Shown here in pieces: positions 27,107-34,654 of a DNA stretch of 64,000 nt. Source of the DNA: Marinifilum sp. N1E240 (lineage in GTDB: Bacteria > Bacteroidota > Bacteroidia > Bacteroidales > Marinifilaceae); the NCBI RefSeq assembly GCF_009295825.1, contig NZ_WHKF01000003.1:496001-560000 (forward strand), written 5' to 3'. Positions within the stretch are counted from its first letter, which is position 1. Each line of letters starts with the position of its first letter. The position numbers were made by a program, and so were the translations under genes. The notes beneath the pieces were generated by a model, which was not told the DNA's origin, made no database searches, and saw only the letters and a list, made by a program, of their open reading frames with translations.

Positions 27107-27811
27107 CTACACAGGATGAATTCTTTGAAAGAATCCCTGTTTGTAATTATTTCCTATAGGTATGGTACCTTTCTCCATGTGCACCATATTTCCTTCTATC
27201 GATTTTATTTTTGATAACGATACAATGTATGATTTATGAATTCTATAAAACTTTAAAGAGGGCAACAAGCGTTCAATTCCCTTTAAAGATTGATAGGTTA
27301 CAACATGTCCTTCATTGGTGTAAATTTTCACATAATCGCCCAATGCTTCAACATATTGAATCGAATCCAGTTTAATATTGATCGTTTTTTTATTTGCCTT
27401 TACAAAAATATACTCACGTTCGTCTTTTACAGTTTCTGTTGCTTCTGCAGGAGCTTTCATTTTTTCTTCAGCCTTTTGCACAGCTTGTAAAAATCGTTCA
27501 AATGAGAATGGCTTTTTTAAATAATCCAATACATTTAGCTCATAACTCTCTAGCGCATATTCGGTATAGGCCGTAGTTATAATAACCATTGGTGGATTTT
27601 TATATGATTTCAGGAAATTAATTCCGCTCAAACGAGGCATGTTAATATCCAAAAAAATCAGATCCATCGGCTCATCTTGAAGCACTTCCATGGCTTCAAT
27701 AGCATCGCTACATTTACCCTTAAGTTCTAAATTCGACAATTCAGAGATATACTTTTCCAATACTCTTTGCGCCAGAGGCTCATCGTCTATAATTAAGCAC
27801 TTCAACTTCAT
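27107..27811 (-). CDS. LytTR-family response regulator
   Basis: A 234-residue two-component regulator. The receiver (1-120) has acidic pair D9/D10, phosphoacceptor D55 in LIFLDINMP and the conserved lysine in LKKPFS. The LytTR DNA-binding domain (about 140-234) contains FVKANKKTINIKLDSIQYVEALGDY-type sequence and RIHKSYIVSLSKI. It lies 30 bases after the sensor kinase gene on the same strand and is its evident partner. Target genes are not visible here. Confidence 0.93.
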   Translation of the reverse strand: MKLKCLIIDDEPLAQRVLEKYISELSNLELKGKCSDAIEAMEVLQDEPMDLIFLDINMPRLSGINFLKSYKNPPMVIITTAYTEYALESYELNVLDYLKKPFSFERFLQAVQKAEEKMKAPAEATETVKDEREYIFVKANKKTINIKLDSIQYVEALGDYVKIYTNEGHVVTYQSLKGIERLLPSLKFYRIHKSYIVSLSKIKSIEGNMVHMEKGTIPIGNNYKQGFFQRIHPV

Positions 27812-27841
27812 ATATTTTTATTTTATCTTCTTAAGTTAAAC

Positions 27842-28906
27842 TTAAGATAAATCAATTTTTAAAACAACCGTAAATAGATTTTCCTCTTTAGAAATATCTA
27901 AGCTGTGCTTTTCCGGATACAATAACTCCAGTCTTCGCTTTACATTTTTTAACCCAATTCCTTTGTTTTTTCCATCCTCTGCCTGCCAATTCTCATCATA
28001 TCGATTTTGAATCGACAATTCCATACGATCTCTTTCTTCGAAATTAAAAAGAATATCTATAAAGCCATTGTTATTTCTCCCATAAGCTCCATGCTTAAAT
28101 GCATTCTCAATTAATGGTTCAAACAGCAAGGGAGCAATTTTATTTTGAGATGTATTACCTTTTACATCAATTTTCACAGGAGTGGCTTCATCCAATCTTA
28201 TCTTCTGAAGATCCAGATAATTCCTTACAAAATCCAATTCTTTTTCGAGCAATACATACTTATCGTTACATTCGTATAAAATATACCTCATCATATCAGA
28301 TAATTTCAACACTAAATTGGGTGCCTTATCCGATTTATCTAACGTAAGCGAGTACAAATTATTTAATGTATTGAATAAAAAATGAGGGTTAATCTGAGAT
28401 TTTAAAACCTTCAGCTCCGCCTCCAATTTCTCCTTTTCAATCTTGTGAACCTTATCCAAAATTTTTTGAAGTACAAACCATTCTCTCATCATCGAAAAAA
28501 AGGTGGTAACACTAACATAAATCAATGTGAAAATGGTGAAATTTATCCAAACAACAAATGTCATTTCTTCAAAAATCTTTTCATTATGCACAAAACTATT
28601 GAACGGATAAACCAGTAAGAAATCAATTACAAAAGCTGTTAATGAAACAAGCCCAAGTACAGAGATAATATAGAGAAAGTACCTTTGCTTTTTAAATAAA
28701 TATGGAAATAGAACTAATAAATTTATATAAACTGCCGAAGCAAAACACAAGTTAAAAACCAATGTCATTAATACAGGTTCTGGCTTTAATACATTCTTAA
28801 AATTACTTGCCACAAACATGGTAAATAAAAATAGAACAATAGCCACAACCCAAAACAGTATATGGGAAATCACCCTACTACTAGATATAGATTTTATGTT
28901 ATTCAT
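27842..28906 (-). CDS. LytS-type sensor histidine kinase
   Basis: A 354-residue membrane kinase. Four hydrophobic helices (about 13-35, 44-68, 75-100 and 114-138) have no large external domain, so it probably senses within or near the membrane. The His_kinase domain has H175 in the INPHFLFNTLNNL motif, and an HATPase with PLIENAFKHG (N-box) and GIGLKNVKRRLELLY follows. A coiled coil at 145-168 links the two. It is the first gene of an operon with the LytTR regulator. The stimulus is unknown. Confidence 0.92.
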   Translation of the reverse strand: MNNIKSISSSRVISHILFWVVAIVLFLFTMFVASNFKNVLKPEPVLMTLVFNLCFASAVYINLLVLFPYLFKKQRYFLYIISVLGLVSLTAFVIDFLLVYPFNSFVHNEKIFEEMTFVVWINFTIFTLIYVSVTTFFSMMREWFVLQKILDKVHKIEKEKLEAELKVLKSQINPHFLFNTLNNLYSLTLDKSDKAPNLVLKLSDMMRYILYECNDKYVLLEKELDFVRNYLDLQKIRLDEATPVKIDVKGNTSQNKIAPLLFEPLIENAFKHGAYGRNNNGFIDILFNFEERDRMELSIQNRYDENWQAEDGKNKGIGLKNVKRRLELLYPEKHSLDISKEENLFTVVLKIDLS

Positions 28907-29096
28907 TAATTGGTGTTTTCTTTATTTCAAAATTTAAGGTAAAAAAGAATAAGGTGGACAGGAAACTTATTCGTTATCGATTGCAAATACCATGATAAAA
29001 AGGTATAATTTTCCGATATAAATATTGAATACACAACTGCAAATTTTGATTTAATTTTACTCCGTTGTATTTTTACAGAAACAAAATCACATTAAT

Positions 29097-29732
29097 ATGT
29101 TTACAAAAGACATCTTATTTTGGAATGTTGATACTCAAGTCGATTTCATGAGTAAAGATGGTAAGTTATATGCTCCTGGAGCTGAAGAAATACAGGCAAC
29201 TCTCCACAAAATTACAAGCTTGGCGAGCAAGCTCAACATTCAAGTTGTAAACACAGCAGATCATCATTACACTAATTCGAAAGAGTTAGCAGATAAGCCT
29301 GATTTTGTGAATACATTTCCAGAACACTGCATGGCAGGAACTGAAGGCGCAGAATACATTACAGAAACCAAACCTTCCGAATCTTTCTCTGAAGTTTTAT
29401 GGAATAAATCCTACGATCTTTCAAAAGTTAAGAAAATCGTCACTAAACGTAACATCATAATTCGCAAAGATGCTTTTAATGTTTTCGAAGGAAATCCTAA
29501 TACCGAAAATATCCTACAGCAACTTTCTCCAAAAAAGATTTTTGTATATGGCGTAACCACCAATGTTTGTGTTGATCAGGCAGCTATTGGATTGGCTCAA
29601 CGAAACTATGAAGTTTATGTTATTGAAGATGCAATTAAGGAGCTTCCAAATATTCCTTTACCATTCTCCAATTGGGACAAGTTAGGAATTAAGCGTGTTC
29701 AGTTTAAAGATTTGGAAAATCATCTATTTTAA
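29097..29732 (+). CDS. Isochorismatase-fold cysteine hydrolase, nicotinamidase-like
   Basis: A 211-residue cytoplasmic hydrolase. The catalytic triad can be read as D12 in NVDTQVDF, a lysine in the IIIRKDAF region and the cysteine in TTNVCVDQA. A metal-site-like ADHHY and TFPEHCMAGTEGAEY are reminiscent of nicotinamidases (PncA), which feed NAD salvage. True PncA proteins carry a DxHxxH-type metal site; here it is only partly matched, so the substrate is uncertain. Its stop overlaps by 4 bases the stop of the convergent miaA. Confidence 0.8.
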   Translation: MFTKDILFWNVDTQVDFMSKDGKLYAPGAEEIQATLHKITSLASKLNIQVVNTADHHYTNSKELADKPDFVNTFPEHCMAGTEGAEYITETKPSESFSEVLWNKSYDLSKVKKIVTKRNIIIRKDAFNVFEGNPNTENILQQLSPKKIFVYGVTTNVCVDQAAIGLAQRNYEVYVIEDAIKELPNIPLPFSNWDKLGIKRVQFKDLENHLF

Positions 29733-30643
29733 ACAGAAAACCACTCTTTAACCTGATCAATTTTTTCATCAAGAGGCATATATCCATCCAACCATTTAAT
29801 ATCACTACCACTTCGTTCCATTTTTCGAAACCAAGTCATTTGTCGTTTGGCAAATTGATGAATGGCAACCTCTAAACCCGAGAACATTTCATCGTAAGAA
29901 ATCTGCCCTATTGCATATTGAGTTAAAAACTTATATTCAAGTCCATAATAAATTAGATCATCCGCCGAAACACCCGATTTTAGAAGCGATTGAACCTCTT
30001 CAATCATTCCTTCTTTTAGTCTTTGTTTTAGTCTAAAACTAATCCTATCTCTTCTACTTTCTCTATCAAATTTAATTCCAACTAATAAAGGGTTCATTTG
30101 AGGGTAGGACATATCAATTTGAGGATTGGAAGCATAATAACGTTCAATTTCAATAGCTCTGATGGCACGTTTCTTCGTTTCTATGTCGCTATTATTATGT
30201 AACTCTTTATACGAACGCAGAATCACCTCTAATTCTTCTATTGTTTTCCCTTTCATTTCCTCCCTGAAAACCTCATCATTGGGCACGGCAATCAACTTAT
30301 AACCTTTTAAAACAGCCTCAAGATACATTCCAGTTCCCCCACAGACAACAGGCAATTTTTTTCGTTGCGTAATATCTTCAAATGCACTAACAAAATCTCT
30401 CTGAAATTCAAACACATTGTACTTGTAACCTGCATCCACAATATCAATCAAGTGATAAGGAATTGGCGTGCCATCAATTACATACTCTTCAATATCTTTA
30501 CCAGTTCCCAAGTCCATTCCGCGATAAATTTGGCGCGAATCTGCACTTATAATCTCCCCACTAAACTCTTTCGCCAAATTAACTGCCAAACTCGTTTTTC
30601 CGGTAGCTGTAGCTCCTAAAACAACCAATAAATTGTATTGCAT
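29729..30643 (-). CDS. miaA: tRNA dimethylallyltransferase MiaA
   Basis: Transfers a dimethylallyl group to A37 of tRNAs reading codons starting with U. The 304-residue protein has P-loop GATATGKTS at the N-terminus, then SADSRQIYRGMDLGTGK, HLIDI, VVCGGTGMYLEAVLKGY and RQMTWFRK, all hallmarks of the family. Length is normal. It converges on the hydrolase gene with a 4-base stop overlap. No terminator is visible. Confidence 0.95.
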   Translation of the reverse strand: MQYNLLVVLGATATGKTSLAVNLAKEFSGEIISADSRQIYRGMDLGTGKDIEEYVIDGTPIPYHLIDIVDAGYKYNVFEFQRDFVSAFEDITQRKKLPVVCGGTGMYLEAVLKGYKLIAVPNDEVFREEMKGKTIEELEVILRSYKELHNNSDIETKKRAIRAIEIERYYASNPQIDMSYPQMNPLLVGIKFDRESRRDRISFRLKQRLKEGMIEEVQSLLKSGVSADDLIYYGLEYKFLTQYAIGQISYDEMFSGLEVAIHQFAKRQMTWFRKMERSGSDIKWLDGYMPLDEKIDQVKEWFSV

Positions 30644-30792
30644 TTCAAATATTTTTTCGGCTTGTCGTAACCTACTGACAATTACCGGTTTTTCTTTATC
30701 AAGATAATGTTTATCTTACAATTAGTCTGAATGTAAGATTCAGCCACAAAATTACTTTAAGTTTTTTGAAATCACTAACTACATCTGAACAT

Positions 30793-31368
30793 ATGACACT
30801 GCTACAAGCCTATAAGCATGCCTTTCGCCTATTCATAACTCCTGAGCAAGAATGGAATTTAATTTTAGCTGAAGAAAACATCAGTTACAAAAAATTACTA
30901 TATCAATTATTAATTCCATTAATTTTCTTGATGTCGGCATCGAACTATATTGGTCTGCTTTTGTTCGAAAAAAATCCCTCAGAGCATTTACAAATGTTTC
31001 TTTACTCAGCTATTGCAACATTTATTTTCTCAATTGTTTCCATATTTCTTTCATCATGGTTAGTAAAACAGTTTACTGTATTACCGGATAATAAGGAGCG
31101 TTTCAACCATGCATTTATACTCATTGGTTTTTCCTATACTCCAGGAATTATTTTTAATTCAATTGCTTTCTTATTTCCCACCATTAATTATTTAACCATT
31201 TTTGGATTATACAGTTTCTTTATTCTCTACAAAGGAATAACTCCTATTCTAAATGTTCCTGACCACAGAAAATCGGGTTATTTTACCTTTATTTTAATAG
31301 GATTACTTTCCATATATGCTTTACTGGGAGCATTCTTTATAGGTTTTGCCAACCTTATGGGGTTTTGA
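30793..31368 (+). CDS. Yip1-family membrane protein
   Basis: A 191-residue protein with five predicted membrane segments and a cytoplasmic N-terminus containing FITPEQEWNLI, the short W-containing motif that precedes the first helix in bacterial Yip1-domain proteins. The ATG at 30793 is preferred; a TTG at 30766 would add nine residues. The next gene is a diverged paralog with TPKQEWERI in the same position. Bacterial Yip1 proteins have no established role. Confidence 0.75.
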   Translation: MTLLQAYKHAFRLFITPEQEWNLILAEENISYKKLLYQLLIPLIFLMSASNYIGLLLFEKNPSEHLQMFLYSAIATFIFSIVSIFLSSWLVKQFTVLPDNKERFNHAFILIGFSYTPGIIFNSIAFLFPTINYLTIFGLYSFFILYKGITPILNVPDHRKSGYFTFILIGLLSIYALLGAFFIGFANLMGF

Positions 31369-31460
31369 TTCCATATATAATTACTGGAAAATTCAATTTT
31401 AATCTTTCAATTTTAAAAAGCTTGTTTAATTTTGATAGACAAAAACAAGACTAATTTAAA

Positions 31461-32051
31461 ATGTCATATAAATCAAAAAGCATTCTAAATTCAATTTTCA
31501 GGCTTCGAAATTTATTCTTAACTCCTAAGCAAGAATGGGAAAGAATAACTCCTGAAGAATATAAAACAAGTGAATTATTTTTAAAATTCGCTTTTCCTAT
31601 AATTGCCATTTCTTCATTAATTTCAGGAATAGGAATTTTCATACATTCAAAAAATTTACTTACTGCCATTTCTTACTTTTTTGTTGATTTCCTATCTCTT
31701 AATTTAGGACTTTACTGCGCAGCTAAAATTATAATTTTACTTACTCCAAATTTTCAATTAAAAATTAAACCTGATGTAATATTTAAATTGGTGATTTTTA
31801 GCGCTTCGGTTCTCTGTATCTTTCATGGCTCAGCTAATTTATTTACAGCAAAATCCTTCTTAAATCAACTTTGTTTGATTTTCGAATTGTATTTTATTCG
31901 CATATTATGGCTCGGAACCGCTCCTCTTTTACCGATAGCAGAAAACAAAAGACCAGGATTCACGATTATGGCAAGTTTATTAATTCTTGTGCTACCACTT
32001 ATCTTTGAAAGGATGTTTTCCATTCTATTCAAGCTTCCGGTAACAATTTAA
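31461..32051 (+). CDS. Second Yip1-like membrane protein, tandem paralog
   Basis: A 196-residue protein with about five membrane helices. Its N-terminus (LRNLFLTPKQEWERITPEEY) matches the motif of the preceding gene, and both have a late P-rich loop with TPIL/APLLP before the last helix. The rest is strongly diverged. It lies 92 bases after its paralog, and smpB begins 33 bases after its stop. Function unknown. Confidence 0.7.
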   Translation: MSYKSKSILNSIFRLRNLFLTPKQEWERITPEEYKTSELFLKFAFPIIAISSLISGIGIFIHSKNLLTAISYFFVDFLSLNLGLYCAAKIIILLTPNFQLKIKPDVIFKLVIFSASVLCIFHGSANLFTAKSFLNQLCLIFELYFIRILWLGTAPLLPIAENKRPGFTIMASLLILVLPLIFERMFSILFKLPVTI

Positions 32052-32055
32052 ATAT

Positions 32056-32063
32056 TAAATTTG
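32056..32063 (+). promoter_or_regulatory. -7 element of the smpB promoter
   Basis: TAAATTTG matches TAnnTTTG exactly, 21 bases before the smpB ATG; -33 element not clear. Confidence 0.55.
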
Positions 32064-32084
32064 CAGAGAAATTAAGATTACACG

Positions 32085-32531
32085 ATGCAAAAAATCAATA
32101 TAAAAAATAAACGAGCAAGTTTCGAATACGAATTTATCGAGAAATTTGTAGCTGGTATTCAACTTTTTGGAACCGAAATTAAAGCAATTCGTGCTGGCAA
32201 AGCTAGTCTCGTAGATTCCTTTTGCACTTTTACCAGAAACGAACTCTATGTAGTTGGCATGCATATCTCAGAATACAAATTTGGATCCTACTACAATCAC
32301 GAAGAAAAAAGAGAACGAAAACTTTTATTAAATCGAAAAGAATTAAATAAACTTGATCGCAAAACAAAAGAATCAGGTTTAACCATTATACCTACAAAAC
32401 TTTTTCTAAATGATAAGGGCTTTGCAAAAATGGAAATTGCTCTTTGCAGAGGTAAAAAACACTACGATAAAAGAGAAAGTTTAAAACAAAAAGATAGCAA
32501 GAGAGAGATAGATCGTATGATGAAGAGGTAG
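32085..32531 (+). CDS. smpB: SsrA-binding protein SmpB
   Basis: Binds tmRNA and delivers it to stalled ribosomes for trans-translation. The 148-residue protein shows [49 protein letters not shown] and a basic C-terminal tail ([15 protein letters not shown]), all matching SmpB. The tmRNA gene itself was not found in the window. It is transcribed from its own promoter just upstream. Confidence 0.96.
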   Translation: MQKINIKNKRASFEYEFIEKFVAGIQLFGTEIKAIRAGKASLVDSFCTFTRNELYVVGMHISEYKFGSYYNHEEKRERKLLLNRKELNKLDRKTKESGLTIIPTKLFLNDKGFAKMEIALCRGKKHYDKRESLKQKDSKREIDRMMKR

Positions 32532-32827
32532 TTAGATATTCATCTGATTTTTTCTTCAAAAAAACTCGCATTTACGCTTTCAAATCATCAATATTTTATT
32601 CTATATTTGCAGCCCGTTTCTGAAAAGACGGGCATTCCTATCAATATGTGTTTTCAACAGAATATTAACAAGTTATCAACACTGTTGACTATTTGTTAAT
32701 AAACTTGTCACACCCTATACTCAAAGACATACAGCTGTTGACAACTAAAAAATCCCATCCTCCATTATCAAGTAATTAACAATGAGGACAGGATGTAATA
32801 TTAACAAGTTAAAAGTTATTAACAAAT
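32532..32827. other. Intergenic region with a promoter, a 5' hairpin and DnaA-box-like repeats
   Basis: No coding frame. TATATTTG (32602-32609) is a perfect -7 element on the plus strand, followed at once by a GCCCGT / ACGGGC hairpin (32612-32633). Further right are TTATCAACA (32673-32681), TTTTCAACA (32651-32659), and TGTTGACAA (minus strand TTGTCAACA) near 32736, each one to two changes from the DnaA box TTATCCACA. It could be a small RNA gene, a leader or a protein-binding cluster. The two genes flanking it converge, so an mRNA leader is unlikely. Confidence 0.35.
32602..32609 (+). promoter_or_regulatory. Perfect -7 promoter element without a downstream coding gene
   Basis: TATATTTG in a region where the next gene is on the opposite strand. 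The predicted start site falls at or just before the hairpin at 32612. Confidence 0.45.
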
Positions 32828-34495
32828 TTAATAGTCGAAAGTACTACCTCCGAGGAACTCCCGCATTAATGACGTTGGTGGAATTTCATCATCACAAATT
32901 GGCAAAAAGTAACTAAAAAACTTTAGCAAACGATTCACCTCCGAATATTCTGGTTGATTTGGCTGTACTTCTTTTAAAATTGGTTCTGCATATCTTTTCA
33001 AGACTCCAAGCTCATAAGGTAATGCCGAATTAAACATGACGTCAGCTTCTTCCTGAAAAGGAAATATATTCTTCATTTCTCCACGACGAACACTTGGCCA
33101 CCTCTTAATTGTATCAGCAGCGCTATAATTTCTATACTTATAATCCCGAACTATTCTTCGAATCAATCTATTATCAGTAGATGGAATTCTATTGTGTCCA
33201 TCGATAGATATAGAAGTTAGTGCCGAAATGTAAATTCTAAATTTTGCTTCATCGGCAATCAGTGGTGTTAATTCCGGATTTAAGGCGTGTATTCCTTCTA
33301 CAACCAAAACTTGCTTTTCACTAATTTTCAGTTTTTCACCATCGTAATACCGAGCTCCTGTCTCAAATGAAAATTTTGGCAATTCAATCTCTTCACCAGC
33401 TAACAATGAAACCAAGTTTTTATTAAACAGATCTACATCCAATGCATTTAATGCTTCAAAATCATAATCACCATTCTCATCTAAAGGAGTGTGCTCACGA
33501 TTCACAAAATAATTATCTAAGGAAAGATTAACAGGCTTTAATCCAGCTACTTTTAATTGAATAGCCAGTCGCTTGCCAAAAGTTGTTTTTCCTGATGATG
33601 AAGGACCAGAAATTAAAATCAGCTTGGTACGTTTTCTTTTTTTACGAATCTTATCCGCTATCTGAGATATCTTTTTCTCGTGCAGAGCTTCTGAAATTTT
33701 AATCATCTCAGAAATGTTGTTGCCTGCAACATAGTTGTTCAAATCTCCAATATTCGAAATATTTAATACTTTTCCCCAGCGTTTGTATTCACTAAATACT
33801 TTAAGCATTTTCTCCTGCTTAACCTGAGATTCCACAACAGAAGGTTCTTCTCGTTTTGGACTCATTAATAACATTCCACGATAAAAGTGTACCAAATCAA
33901 ATACACGCAAAACCCCAGTTGAAGGCACTAAAAATCCGTAAAAATAATCAGCATTCTCACCCAATCGATAAACTGATGTATACAAGTTTCCACGAGTTTT
34001 AAACACATCCGTTTTTTCCTTCAATCCCTGGCTTTCGAAAATTTCAATTGCTTTTTCGGTTTCAATCTCCTCACGAACAAAAGGCATATCGGCAGCAATA
34101 ATTTCCTGCATTCTATTTTTTATATTCGCAATATCTTCTTCGCTTAAAACAATATTTTTATCTGTTAAACGACAATATAAGCCATTCGATATGGAGTGCT
34201 CTAAACGAAATCCAGCACCTGGATACAAATCGTTTACTGCCTTATACAAAACAAAGCAAAGTGATCGAATATACATTCTTCTACCAGCAGGGTGAATAAG
34301 ATCTATAAAACGAACATTTTTGGGTTTATAAATTTCATAGGTAAGTTCTTTTAGCTTATTGTTTACCATTGCTCCAAGCACATCACCTTTTAATTTTGGA
34401 TTTACATCTTTAAGAATTGTTTGAAGATCAGTGCCTACGGCATAAGATCTTTTTTGGTCCAGATCTTCAAAATAAATATCAATTAATTTACCCAT
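32828..34495 (-). CDS. Nucleoside kinase with TGS/ThrRS-like N-terminus (uridine kinase family)
   Basis: A 555-residue protein. The N-terminal TGS-like domain and threonyl-tRNA-synthetase second-additional-domain-like part cover about 1-210, with HPAGRR and RLEHSISNGLY. A P-loop kinase domain of the uridine kinase/phosphoribulokinase type follows, with Walker A GPSSSGKTT (about 297-305), DNYFVNREHTP and EGIHALNP. This fusion is a regular Bacteroidota form. The expected reaction is phosphorylation of uridine or cytidine in pyrimidine salvage. The role of the synthetase-like half is not known. Confidence 0.88.
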   Translation of the reverse strand: MGKLIDIYFEDLDQKRSYAVGTDLQTILKDVNPKLKGDVLGAMVNNKLKELTYEIYKPKNVRFIDLIHPAGRRMYIRSLCFVLYKAVNDLYPGAGFRLEHSISNGLYCRLTDKNIVLSEEDIANIKNRMQEIIAADMPFVREEIETEKAIEIFESQGLKEKTDVFKTRGNLYTSVYRLGENADYFYGFLVPSTGVLRVFDLVHFYRGMLLMSPKREEPSVVESQVKQEKMLKVFSEYKRWGKVLNISNIGDLNNYVAGNNISEMIKISEALHEKKISQIADKIRKKRKRTKLILISGPSSSGKTTFGKRLAIQLKVAGLKPVNLSLDNYFVNREHTPLDENGDYDFEALNALDVDLFNKNLVSLLAGEEIELPKFSFETGARYYDGEKLKISEKQVLVVEGIHALNPELTPLIADEAKFRIYISALTSISIDGHNRIPSTDNRLIRRIVRDYKYRNYSAADTIKRWPSVRRGEMKNIFPFQEEADVMFNSALPYELGVLKRYAEPILKEVQPNQPEYSEVNRLLKFFSYFLPICDDEIPPTSLMREFLGGSTFDY

Positions 34496-34616
34496 AGAAT
34501 TGCAATTTTAGTAGGTCTCATTTCTTCGAGACTGCATTCTAAAGATAATAATTATGCTTTCTACTTTTCGCTTTTGGATGTTAAAAATTATTAAGCTAGA
34601 ATAAAATTTAGAGCAT

Positions 34617-34645
34617 AAAAAATCCCCTTTCGGGGATTCCTATAT
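34617..34645 (-). terminator. Intrinsic terminator after uvrA
   Basis: Stem AATCCCC / GGGGATT with a 4-base TTTC loop and an A-run at 34617-34622, which is a T-run on the minus strand, just past the uvrA stop. Confidence 0.85.
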
Positions 34646-34654
34646 TTTATAATT

